DNA of 16,372 bases from RBG-13-66-14 sp964436465 (GTDB lineage Bacteria; RBG-13-66-14), in assembly GCA_964436465.1 (NCBI GenBank), contig CAYTCV010000042.1, positions 1 through 16,372 on the forward strand, read 5' to 3'. Position numbers and translations under genes: made by a program. The first letter of the stretch is position 1. Each line of letters starts with the position of its first letter. Below the pieces are notes generated by a model. That model ran no database searches and had not been told where the DNA came from. It worked only from the letters and a program-made list of their open reading frames with translations. Shown here one piece after another: positions 1-5,988 of the stretch.

Positions 1-554
1 ACCTCCGAGATGTCGGAGATTTTTTCAGCCAGCTGCTCGTCGATTGTCGCCGACTGCTCGTCGGTCATCTTCTGGACCACCTCCATCAGCCGGTCGCGCT
101 CGTCCTCGCTGATGTCGCCGGACTTGGCGCCCTCCTTGAGCATCTCGTTGGCGTCGCGGCGGACGTTGCGGATGGAGACCTTGCCCTCCTCGGCCAGGCG
201 GTGGGCCACCTTCACCAGCTCCTTGCGCCGGTCCTCGGTCAGCGGCGGGAAGGGCAGGCGGATGACCACGCCGTCGGTGGAGGGGGTGATGCCGAGGTCG
301 GAGGCCTGGATGGCCTTGACGATGGCCTCGACGGCGGTGCGGTCCCAGGGCTGGACGACGACCATGCGCGGCTCGGGGACGCCGATGGTGGCCATCTGGT
401 TCAGCGGGGTCTGGGTGCCGTAGTAGTCCACGCGGATGGAGTCCAGTATGGCGGGGTTGGCGCGTCCGGTGCGGATGGCGCGCAGGTCGCGCTTGGTGGC
501 CTCCACGGCCTTCACCATGTTCTCGTGGGTCTCTTTCAGCTTCGGTTCGACCAT
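1..554 (-). CDS. frr: Ribosome recycling factor, 3' end cut by window edge
   Basis: Releases the 70S post-termination complex together with EF-G and acts in the cytoplasm. I translated 184 complete codons from the ATG at 554 down to position 3, where the window ends. The family is about 185 residues long, so only the last residue or so and the stop are missing. Family features seen are the N-terminal helix with RAIRTGRANPAILD, then DYYGTQTPLNQMA, the PFPPLTEDRRKELVK segment and the C-terminal helix with ISEDERDRLMEVVQKMTDE. A strong Shine-Dalgarno (GGGAGG) lies 6 bases before the ATG. The gene is the last visible member of the translation operon and follows pyrH by 45 bases, the usual pyrH-frr order. 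Identification is secure. In comparable operons the next gene is often uppS, but that lies outside the window. Confidence 0.97.
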   Translation of the reverse strand, partial: MVEPKLKETHENMVKAVEATKRDLRAIRTGRANPAILDSIRVDYYGTQTPLNQMATIGVPEPRMVVVQPWDRTAVEAIVKAIQASDLGITPSTDGVVIRLPFPPLTEDRRKELVKVAHRLAEEGKVSIRNVRRDANEMLKEGAKSGDISEDERDRLMEVVQKMTDEQSATIDEQLAEKISDISE

Positions 555-599
555 CTCACCCCTCCCGCGTTGGCGCCGTGGGGCGCGTCGGGGAATGTA

Positions 600-1322
600 T
601 TATTGCGGTTTTTCAGGGCCGATGACGGTGGCGAAGCCCGGCTCGGTGAGAGCCTTTAAAGGCCCGCCCGCCGCCTCGCCGGAGAAGACGAGTATTTCTA
701 TTCCGCCCCGGCGGCAGAGCTCCACCGCGGCCAGGTCCATCACCCCCAGCCGCCGTTCGAGGACCTCGTCGTAGGTCAGGCGGTCGAAGCGTTTCGCCGC
801 GGGGTCGGTCGCGGGGTCGGCGGAGTAGACGCCGTCCACCTGGGTGGCCTTGAGGATGACGTCGGCGCCCAGCTCCAGGGCGCGCAGGGCGGCGGCGGTG
901 TCCGTGGTGACGAAGGGCGCGCCGGTCCCCCCGCCGAAGACGCCGATGCCCCCGGAATCCAGGAACTCCCGCACCTTCTCCGGGCGGTACACGGCCGCGT
1001 GGCCCGGCATGGCGATGACCGAGTAGGCGCGGGCCTCTACTCCGGCCGCGGTCAGCGCGTCGGCCAGCGCCAGGGCGTTGATGACCGTGGCCAGCATCCC
1101 GGCGGTGTCGGCGGCGACGCGGTCGGAGAAGGCGGAGTCGCGCCCGCGCAGCAGGTTCCCCGCCCCGCACACGACGCCGACCTCGTACCCCGCGGCGGTG
1201 AGCCCGGCGAGGTCCGCCGCCGCCCGGGAGAGCGATTCCGCCGCCAGGGGCGAAAAACCCTCCGGTCCGCGGCCGCCCAGCCGTTCGCCGGAGAGTTTCA
1301 GTATGACCCGGCCCGTTTTCAA
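600..1322 (-). CDS. pyrH: Uridylate kinase (UMP kinase)
   Basis: Phosphorylates UMP to UDP with ATP in pyrimidine nucleotide synthesis; the bacterial enzyme is an amino-acid-kinase-fold hexamer in the cytoplasm. The 240-residue length is normal. Motifs seen are the N-terminal KLSGE (9-13), the glycine-rich GAGNLLRG (53-60), the DTAGMLATVINALAL helix (72-86), GGGTGAPFVTTDTAAALRA (130-148) and KATQVDGVYSADP (158-170). The start is a TTG at 1322. No ATG or GTG lies near it in frame, and AAGGAG sits about 9 bases upstream, so a TTG start is the best reading. It lies 75 bases after tsf and 45 before frr in the same operon. PyrH is often subject to allosteric control by GTP and UTP in this family; nothing in the sequence tests that. 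Confidence 0.96.
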   Translation of the reverse strand: MKTGRVILKLSGERLGGRGPEGFSPLAAESLSRAAADLAGLTAAGYEVGVVCGAGNLLRGRDSAFSDRVAADTAGMLATVINALALADALTAAGVEARAYSVIAMPGHAAVYRPEKVREFLDSGGIGVFGGGTGAPFVTTDTAAALRALELGADVILKATQVDGVYSADPATDPAAKRFDRLTYDEVLERRLGVMDLAAVELCRRGGIEILVFSGEAAGGPLKALTEPGFATVIGPEKPQ

Positions 1323-1397
1323 GCCTGGGACTCCTTTGACGCCGATAAAGGGGGCTTCATCCTCGTTGATTCACCCTCACCCGTTCGGGATTGAGGT

Positions 1398-2012
1398 CTA
1401 GGACTCCTCGCCCAGTTGGAAACGGACGAAGCGCGCCACCTGGATGTTCTCGCCCAGCTTGGCCACGTACTCCTTGATGTAGTCCGCCACCGTCCGGTCC
1501 TTCTCTTCCGGCTGGTTCTTCACGAAGGTCTGGTTCAACAGGGCGTTTTCCTTCAGGAACTTCTGGAGCTTGCCCTCGACCATCTTCTCCACGACCTGGG
1601 GCGGCTTGCCGGATTCGGCGGCCTGCTCGGCGTAGACGCGGCGCTCGGCTTCGAGTGCCTCGGGGTCGAATCCGTCGACGTCCACGGCCAGGGGGGCCAT
1701 GGCGGCCACCTGCATGCAGAGGTCCTTGGCCAGGGTCTTGAAATCCTCGGTGCGGGCCACGAAATCCGTCTCGCAGCGCAGTTCGAGCATGACGCCCAGC
1801 TTGCCGCCGGCGTGGATGTAGCTGTGGATGAGCCCCTCGTCGGCGCAGCGGCCGGACTTCTTGTCGGCGGTGGCCAGCCCCTTGACCCGCAGGAACTCGA
1901 CCGCCTTCGACTCGTCTCCGCCGGATTCGGCGAGGGCCTTCTTGCAGTCCACAATTCCGGCGCCGGTCTTCTTCCGCAGCGCCATGACCTCTTGGGCGGA
2001 AATCTCTGCCAT
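1398..2012 (-). CDS. tsf: Elongation factor Ts
   Basis: Guanine-nucleotide exchange factor that recycles EF-Tu-GDP during elongation. The 204-residue product is the short form of EF-Ts, about 200 residues as in Thermus, rather than the roughly 280-residue E. coli form. The N-terminal UBA-like module holds RKKTGAGIVDCKKAL (13-27). The EF-Tu-contacting TDFVAR motif is at 82-87, and a coiled-coil-like Glu/Lys-rich segment occupies roughly 120-165. The C-terminal VARFVRFQLGE strand is conserved. The ATG at 2012 has GAGG 5-6 bases upstream. It follows rpsB by 40 bases, the near-universal rpsB-tsf pairing. A hairpin and T-tract in that gap could lower its transcription relative to rpsB. Confidence 0.97.
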   Translation of the reverse strand: MAEISAQEVMALRKKTGAGIVDCKKALAESGGDESKAVEFLRVKGLATADKKSGRCADEGLIHSYIHAGGKLGVMLELRCETDFVARTEDFKTLAKDLCMQVAAMAPLAVDVDGFDPEALEAERRVYAEQAAESGKPPQVVEKMVEGKLQKFLKENALLNQTFVKNQPEEKDRTVADYIKEYVAKLGENIQVARFVRFQLGEES

Positions 2013-2040
2013 GATTACCTCGGAGGGCTCGCTGGTTTTG

Positions 2041-2066
2041 AAAAAAAACGCGTCAGGCGACGGGCG
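2041..2066 (-). terminator. Possible attenuator between rpsB and tsf
   Basis: On the minus strand a small hairpin (CGTC-GCCT-GACG, possibly extended by two pairs across a bulge) spans the rpsB stop codon and is followed by CG and then eight consecutive T residues at 2048-2041. The stem is short, so full termination is unlikely. Partial attenuation would give more S2 than EF-Ts. This is inference from structure only. Confidence 0.35.
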
Positions 2067-2775
2067 CCTCGCTGAGGATTTGACCGCCGGTGGCGATGGC
2101 GCCGCCCTCGATGACGGCGTCGGCGATGGCCCGGCTGATGAGCTGTATTCCCCGAATCGCGTCGTCGTTGCCGGGGACGAGGTAGGTCAGCTCGTCGGGG
2201 TCGGCGTTGGTGTCGGCGATGGCCACGATGGGAATTCCCAGGGTGTTGGCCTCCTTGACGGCGATGTGCTCCCGCTTGGGGTCCACCACGAAGAGCGCCT
2301 GGGGCGGGCTTTTCATCTTCCGGATGCCCACCAGCAGCGCGGTGAGCTTCTGGTGCTTCTTGGTGAGCATCGTGCGCTCCTTCTTCGAGAGGCCCTCGAA
2401 GCTCTCGGAGCCCAGGAGATGCTCCAGCTTGTCCAGTCGCTCCAGGCTGCCCTTGATGGTCTGGAAGTTGGTCAGGGTGCCGCCGAGCCAGCGCTTGGTG
2501 ACGTAGAACATGCCGGCCCGCTCGGCCTCGTGGGCCACGATGGTCTGGGCCTGGCGCTTGGTGCCGACGAAGATGATTTTACCGCCCCGCGCCGCGGTCT
2601 GGCTGACGAAGTCGCAGGCCTTGCGCAGGAGCTGCACCGACTTCTGCAGGTCTATTATATAGATGCCGTTGCGTTCCCCGTAGATGTAGGGCTTCATCTT
2701 GGGGTTCCAACGGCGGGTCTGGTGGCCGAAATGGATTCCGGCCTCCAGCATGGAGCGCATGGAGAATTCGGGCAT
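2053..2775 (-). CDS. rpsB: 30S ribosomal protein S2
   Basis: Structural protein of the small subunit, bound between head and body and needed for S1 recruitment in many bacteria. The 240-residue product begins MPEFSMRSMLEAGIHFGHQT and continues with RRWNPKMKPYIYGERNGIYI. Internal family blocks include GGKIIFVGTKRQAQ, RWLGGTLTNFQTI, PQALFVVDPKREHIAVKEA and PIVAIADTNADPD. The open frame extends 20 codons upstream to 2835. I chose the ATG at 2775 because it matches the family's N-terminus and has GAGG four bases upstream. The alternative ATG at 2790 has its GGAGG directly against it. It sits 124 bases after rpsI, the largest gap in the operon, and 40 bases before tsf. Confidence 0.97.
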   Translation of the reverse strand: MPEFSMRSMLEAGIHFGHQTRRWNPKMKPYIYGERNGIYIIDLQKSVQLLRKACDFVSQTAARGGKIIFVGTKRQAQTIVAHEAERAGMFYVTKRWLGGTLTNFQTIKGSLERLDKLEHLLGSESFEGLSKKERTMLTKKHQKLTALLVGIRKMKSPPQALFVVDPKREHIAVKEANTLGIPIVAIADTNADPDELTYLVPGNDDAIRGIQLISRAIADAVIEGGAIATGGQILSEAPVA

Positions 2776-2899
2776 GGTTCCTCGTTTCATCCTCCGCCTT
2801 CCGGACCCGCTCGGCGCGCTTTGCGCCGGGGGCAACGAGTGTGTGGAAGGCGTGCGTATTGACCCGTGAGGGCCGGATTTGCGTCCGGGTGGACGCGGG

Positions 2900-3295
2900 T
2901 TATCTCTTGGAGAACTGGAAGCGGGCGCGGGCTCCGCGCTGACCGTACTTCTTGCGTTCCTTTATGCGGGCGTCGCGCCGGAGGAGCCCGGCCTCCTTCA
3001 GGGTGGGCCGGAGCTCGGGGTCGTACTTCTCCAGGGCGCGGGCTATGCCCAGGCTCATGGCGTCCGCCTGGCCGGTGAGGCCGCCGCCGGTGATGGTGGC
3101 GAGCACGTCGAAGCGGTCGGCGGCGCCGGTCGCTTCGAGGGGCTGCCGCACCTTCTTGCGCCACATCTCCCGGGGGAAGTGCTCATCCATCTCGCGCCCG
3201 TTGACCACAATCCTGCCCTCGCCGGGCACGAGGCGCACCCGGGCGATGGCGGTCTTGCGGCGGCCGGTGGCCCAGATGGAGCTCTTTTCTACCAT
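2900..3295 (-). CDS. rpsI: 30S ribosomal protein S9
   Basis: Small-subunit protein whose basic C-terminal tail reaches the P-site tRNA. The 131-residue product contains ATGRRKTAIARVRL near the N-terminus, GEGRIVVNGRE, ITGGGLTGQADAMSLGIARAL and the canonical basic tail ending in FSKR, so it is complete and normal. The start is the ATG at 3295. The open frame continues upstream through rplM in another frame, but MVEKSSIWATGRRK fits the family start. The Shine-Dalgarno GAGGAG overlaps the TGA of rplM, so the two genes are probably translationally coupled with only 8 bases between them. A perfect 6-bp hairpin with a four-base loop (2881-2896) lies just after the TAA but lacks a T-tract. Confidence 0.97.
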   Translation of the reverse strand: MVEKSSIWATGRRKTAIARVRLVPGEGRIVVNGREMDEHFPREMWRKKVRQPLEATGAADRFDVLATITGGGLTGQADAMSLGIARALEKYDPELRPTLKEAGLLRRDARIKERKKYGQRGARARFQFSKR

Positions 3296-3303
3296 GACGC
3301 TCC

Positions 3304-3738
3304 TCAACCCTCGAGGGTGTAGACCGCGGGTTTTTGTGCCTGGTGCCTGTGCTCGGGTCCCGCGTAGACCCGCAGACGTTTCAGCATCTTCCGCCCGAGG
3401 CGGGTCTTGGGCACCATCCCCGCCACGGCCCATTGGACGGCGAGGTCGGGGTGGTGCTCCATTATTTCGGCGTAGGGGGTGGACTTCAGCCCGCCGGGGT
3501 AGCCCGAATGGTGACGGTGGAGCTTCTGCTCCAGTTTGCGGCCGGTGAGCTTCACCTTTGCGGCGTTGACCACGACGACGAAATCGCCGGCGTCGAGGTG
3601 CGGCGCCCAGTACGCCTTGTGCTTGCCGCGCAACAGGCCGGCCACCCGGGTCGCCACGCGGCCCAGAGGCGTGTCGGCGGCGTCGATGAGGTGCCAGGCG
3701 CGTTCCACGTCGGCCAGCTTTTTCTGAAAGGTGCCCAT
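3304..3738 (-). CDS. rplM: 50S ribosomal protein L13
   Basis: Early-assembly protein of the large subunit. The 144-residue length is standard. Seen are WHLIDAADTPLGRVATRVAGLLRGKHK, DAGDFVVVVNAAKVKLTGRK, HHSGYPGGLK and the VAGMVPKTRLGRKMLKRLRVYAGPEHRHQAQKP segment, all family hallmarks (each is contiguous in the translated frame at 3304-3738). The ATG at 3738 has AGGAGAG about 11 bases upstream, a slightly long spacing. This is the promoter-proximal gene of the six-gene translation operon and is followed 8 bases later by rpsI. L13 is a leader-binding autoregulator in some Proteobacteria; the roughly 50-base leader here shows no obvious structure proving that. Confidence 0.97.
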   Translation of the reverse strand: MGTFQKKLADVERAWHLIDAADTPLGRVATRVAGLLRGKHKAYWAPHLDAGDFVVVVNAAKVKLTGRKLEQKLHRHHSGYPGGLKSTPYAEIMEHHPDLAVQWAVAGMVPKTRLGRKMLKRLRVYAGPEHRHQAQKPAVYTLEG

Positions 3739-3796
3739 GTCGTTTGTACTCTCCTGGGGCCCGGTGAATCGCGGCCTTCCCGGCGCGCGGACGGCA

Positions 3797-3826
3797 AGTA
3801 TAGAAAAGGGCGGCGTCGAATGTCAA
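3797..3826 (-). promoter_or_regulatory. Sigma-70-type promoter of the rplM operon
   Basis: Read on the minus strand, a perfect TTGACA (3826-3821) is followed after 18 bases by TATACT (3802-3797). Initiation would fall near 3790, giving a leader of about 50 bases before the rplM ATG. This is the best -35/-10 pair in the window and fits the high demand for ribosomal proteins. It is a sequence match only. Confidence 0.8.
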
Positions 3827-3840
3827 GAAAAGCCCGGCGG

Positions 3841-3870
3841 GAGAGGGCGGTTTTTCGCGCCCCTCTCTAC
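3841..3870 (-). repeat. Degenerate GTAG-palindrome (REP-like)
   Basis: On the minus strand GTAG is followed by GAGAGGG, a mostly mismatched loop region, and CCCTCTC, so the arms pair over 7 bases with the GTAG at the foot. The loop is larger and the arms differ from the other copies, so membership of the family is tentative. Confidence 0.4.
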
Positions 3871-3890
3871 GGCCCGTTACCTGCAAATGC

Positions 3891-3926
3891 GATGACGTAG
3901 GGGCGGCCCTTCTACGGGCCGCCGCG
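3891..3926 (+). repeat. GTAG-palindrome repeat (REP-like)
   Basis: The conserved flank GATGAC leads into GTAG (3897-3900). An 8-bp stem then follows, GGCGGCCC with GGGCCGCC, around the loop TTCTAC. The same flank plus GTAGGGGCGG recurs in the next copy and, inverted, near 14215-14230 and 16143-16158. The element is non-coding and lies between the mlaD end and the rplM promoter. Confidence 0.8.
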
Positions 3927-3930
3927 TATT

Positions 3931-3992
3931 GCGATGACGTAGGGGCGGGTGTCCACACCCGCCCGCGGGCCGACCTTCAGGTCGGCCCCTAC
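3931..3992. repeat. Composite inverted pair of GTAG-palindromes (REPIN-like)
   Basis: A left half with GTAG at 3939-3942 and a 9-10 bp stem (GGGCGGGTG with CACCCGCCC) abuts an inverted right half (GGGCCGACCT with AGGTCGGCCC) ending in CTAC at 3989-3992. GTAG therefore marks both outer ends. The join is the palindrome GCCCGCGGGC, which is repeated in the second composite at 14247-14301. The left half also carries the flank GCGATGAC. Confidence 0.75.
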
Positions 3993-4015
3993 GAGATTGA
4001 TGTGTGATTTTAAAT

Positions 4016-4041
4016 GTAGGGCGGGGACTTTAGTCCCCGCC
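4016..4041 (+). repeat. GTAG-palindrome repeat (REP-like)
   Basis: GTAG at 4016-4019 is followed by a perfect 10-bp stem, GGCGGGGACT with AGTCCCCGCC, separated by TT. The flank is AT-rich (TTTTAAAT) and lacks the conserved GATGAC. The arm sequence GGCGGGGA is shared with the copy at 16276-16318. Confidence 0.75.
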
Positions 4042-4078
4042 GCGTTCACGCCTTACCCTCACCCTGGCCCGACGGCGC

Positions 4079-4123
4079 GCTGCACCCCCCTACCCGACCT
4101 CCCCCCCAGAGGGGGGGAGGGGA
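4079..4123. repeat. 45-base direct repeat with C/G-run hairpin, copy 1
   Basis: A 45-base segment identical to 4183-4227, starting GCTGCACCCCCCTACCCGAC. Within it 4098-4120 is a perfect 10-bp inverted repeat, CCTCCCCCCC and GGGGGGGAGG, around AGA. The two copies start 104 bases apart. Related hairpins with a TCT or AGA loop occur near 14101 and 16228. Confidence 0.85.
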
Positions 4124-4159
4124 CCATCGCAGCCCTCATCCCGGCCCGTCGGCGCGCCG

Positions 4160-4174
4160 CTCCCTGAAAGGGAG
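4160..4174. repeat. Short inverted repeat between the two 45-base copies
   Basis: CTCCCT and AGGGAG flank a GAA loop, giving a perfect 6-bp stem. It lies in a segment (CCCGTCGGCGCGCCG, 4145-4159) that resembles the sequence just before copy 1 (CCCGACGGCGCGCTG, 4068-4082), so the whole 104-base unit looks like a diverged tandem array. Confidence 0.55.
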
Positions 4175-4182
4175 AGGGGACC

Positions 4183-4227
4183 GCTGCACCCCCCTACCCG
4201 ACCTCCCCCCCAGAGGGGGGGAGGGGA
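4183..4227. repeat. 45-base direct repeat, copy 2, abutting the mlaD stop
   Basis: Identical to 4079-4123 over 45 bases. Its right edge (4227) touches the TAA of mlaD (4230-4228), so the C/G-run hairpin (4202-4224) would form in the mlaD mRNA four bases after the stop. It has no T-tract, so it may stabilise a 3' end rather than terminate. Confidence 0.8.
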
Positions 4228-5160
4228 TTAAAACACCGACAGGTTCAGGTAGCGCCGGGGGTCGTCGATGATGTTGTCCAGGAGCGTCTTGGCCTTCTCG
4301 AGCGTCTCGGTGAAGTCCACGTAGGCCTCGTCCGAGTAGATGAGCTTCCCGACGGTCCCCTCGCCCGAGGCGATTTGGGCGACGATGGCGTTTATGTGGT
4401 CCACGGTCTCCACCGCGCCGGTGGAGGCTTCCTCGATGCTCGCCACCGCGCTCTCGAACCGGGGGAGCGAGCGGGCCAGGGTCCCCTCGAGGTCCCGGGT
4501 TATCCGGGCGGCGCCGGCGGTTATCTGGGAGATGTCGTCGGTGATGCGCCGCAGGTTTCTCACGGTGGCGTTGAGCTCGCCCGTCGAGGCCCGGATGAGC
4601 TCGTCCAGGTCGGTGGCCATCGAGTCTATATGGGCGATGGTGTCCTTGATTTGGGCCACCGTTTCCTCGTCGAAGATGTTGGAGAAGTCGGCCAGGGCGT
4701 CCCCGATTTTGACCACGATGTTGCCCGCCGACTCGAAGAGCTCGTCCATGCCCAGGGAGCGCTCGCCCGTGACGGTCGAGCCGGGCGGGACCACGGGGGA
4801 GTCATTCGTCCCCGGGGTGATGTCCACGTACTTGTCGGCCATCAGCCCCTTGAGGCGGATGGCGATGACCGAGTTCTCCCGCACGACGACGTCCTCGTCC
4901 AGCCGCAGGACCACCTTGACCATGGGGGCCACGGAGCCCTCGGGCTTGAACCACTCGACGGATTCGACGCTGCCCGCGCGCACGCCGGCGTAGAGGACCT
5001 TGGCCTCGGGGACCAGGCCGGCGGCGGAGTCGAAGATGACCGTCAGTTTGTATCCCCGGCTGAAGAGCTGGCACTCGCCCGTGGAAAAGATGAGCGCGAC
5101 CAGGATTGCCAGGGCGACGACGACGGTGATTCCGACCTTGAGCTCGGCTGAACGTTTCAT
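4228..5160 (-). CDS. mlaD: MCE-domain lipid-transport protein (MlaD-like)
   Basis: Substrate-binding subunit of a MlaEFD-type ABC system. MCE proteins are anchored in the inner membrane and form a ring that passes lipids between membranes. The 310-residue product has an uncleaved N-terminal membrane helix (about 9-26). The MCE domain follows (about 38-117), with the hallmark LKGLMADKYVDITPG at 103-117. A long amphipathic, coiled-coil-like region (about 145-270) comes next, then GEGTVGKLIY and the C-terminal DPRRYLNLSVF typical of the longer MlaD relatives. The ATG at 5160 lacks a Shine-Dalgarno: seven A residues precede it directly. The gene is 52 bases after mlaF, the widest gap in the mla part, and that gap holds a 6-bp inverted repeat. 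Outer-membrane and periplasmic partners (MlaA, MlaC) are not in the window. Whether it imports or exports lipid cannot be told. Confidence 0.9.
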   Translation of the reverse strand: MKRSAELKVGITVVVALAILVALIFSTGECQLFSRGYKLTVIFDSAAGLVPEAKVLYAGVRAGSVESVEWFKPEGSVAPMVKVVLRLDEDVVVRENSVIAIRLKGLMADKYVDITPGTNDSPVVPPGSTVTGERSLGMDELFESAGNIVVKIGDALADFSNIFDEETVAQIKDTIAHIDSMATDLDELIRASTGELNATVRNLRRITDDISQITAGAARITRDLEGTLARSLPRFESAVASIEEASTGAVETVDHINAIVAQIASGEGTVGKLIYSDEAYVDFTETLEKAKTLLDNIIDDPRRYLNLSVF

Positions 5161-5179
5161 TTTTTTTAAGTACGGTTGA

Positions 5180-5206
5180 CCGGACTATTGTACCAGAATC
5201 GTCCGG
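5180..5206. repeat. Inverted repeat between mlaF and mlaD
   Basis: CCGGAC (5180-5185) and GTCCGG (5201-5206) form a perfect 6-bp inverted repeat with a 15-base loop. On the minus strand the loop contains TACAAT, a passable -10 hexamer, but the base string at the -35 position (TGAACG) is poor. It could be an mRNA hairpin or an operator over an internal promoter; neither is proven. Confidence 0.4.
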
Positions 5207-5212
5207 CGGCGT

Positions 5213-5980
5213 TCACTTGAACAGGGGGTCGATGGGCCCCCGGGCGCGGCCCTGGATGAACTGCTGCACGTATGGATTGTCGGTGGCGCGGACCTCGTCG
5301 GCCGTGCCGTCGAAGATGATTTTCCCCTCGTGGAGCATGGCGATGCGGTCGGCGGTCTTGTAGGCCGAGGCCATGTCGTGGGTGATGATGACCGTGGTGG
5401 CCCGCGTAAACTCCTTGGTCTCGTTGATGAGCTCGTTGATGGCGGCGGCGGTGATGGGGTCCAGGCCCGAGGTGGGCTCGTCGTAGAGGATGATTTCGGG
5501 GTCGCCCACCAGGGCGCGCGCCAGGCCCGCCCGCTTCTTCATCCCCCCGGATAGCTCCGACGGCATCAGGTTCGCCGTATCCGGAAGGCCCACCTGCGCC
5601 AGCTTCTCGGCCACGATGCGGTCCACCTCGTCGGACGGGGTGTCGGTGTGGTTGTCCAGGAAAAAGCCCACATTCTCGCGGATGTCCAGGGAGTCGAACA
5701 GGGCGGCGAACTGGAAGACGTAGCCCGCCCGGGAGCGGATTTCGTACAGCTCGGGCAGGCTGGCCCCGTTCACCCGGATTCCCAGGCACCACACTTCGCC
5801 CTCGGTCGGCATCAACAGGCCCAGCACGTGTTTGAGGAGCACGCTCTTGCCCACGCCGGAGCGCCCGATGATGGCGATGGACTCCCCGCGGTGGATTTCC
5901 AGGTCCACCCCGTCGAGCACCACCGTCTCGCCGAAGCTCCGGTGCAGGTTTTGGATTTTGATGACCGTCTCGGGGTCCAC
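5213..5980 (-). CDS. mlaF: ABC transporter ATPase of the MCE lipid system (MlaF-like)
   Basis: Nucleotide-binding subunit that drives the MlaE/MlaD lipid transporter from the cytoplasmic face. All ABC motifs are intact in the 255-residue product: Walker A GRSGVGKS (39-46), Q-loop YVFQFAALFDS (87-97), signature LSGGM (143-147), Walker B IILYDEPT with E168 (163-170), D-loop SGLD and the switch histidine H201 in THDM. The FQFAALFDSL and LSGGMKKR spellings are typical of the MlaF/Ttg2A group. Translation appears to start at GTG (5980), since no in-frame ATG lies before the first beta strand, and GGGAG is just upstream. It is 8 bases after mlaE, so the two are co-translated. In some systems a C-terminal extension binds MlaB; the end here (GRARGPIDPLFK) is short. 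Confidence 0.93.
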   Translation of the reverse strand: MDPETVIKIQNLHRSFGETVVLDGVDLEIHRGESIAIIGRSGVGKSVLLKHVLGLLMPTEGEVWCLGIRVNGASLPELYEIRSRAGYVFQFAALFDSLDIRENVGFFLDNHTDTPSDEVDRIVAEKLAQVGLPDTANLMPSELSGGMKKRAGLARALVGDPEIILYDEPTSGLDPITAAAINELINETKEFTRATTVIITHDMASAYKTADRIAMLHEGKIIFDGTADEVRATDNPYVQQFIQGRARGPIDPLFK

Positions 5981-5988
5981 GGCTCCCT

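Noticed and set aside
2881..2896. An intrinsic terminator after rpsI
   Set aside because: The hairpin is perfect over 6 bp but no T-tract follows, and rpsB continues in the same direction without a clear new promoter.
2900..3958. Reading rpsI as a 352-residue protein extending upstream through rplM
   Set aside because: The extension overlaps rplM in another frame, is Arg/Pro-rich and has no family match. The ATG at 3295 gives a standard S9 with a good ribosome site.
3891..4041. A CRISPR array
   Set aside because: The repeats are unevenly spaced, occur in both orientations and have variable arms with conserved feet. There are no constant repeats separated by uniform unique spacers, and no cas genes.
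3949..4167. A small protein gene in the repeat region (72 codons)
   Set aside because: It runs across palindromes and the C/G-run repeat, has no ribosome site and gives a Pro/Arg-rich product.
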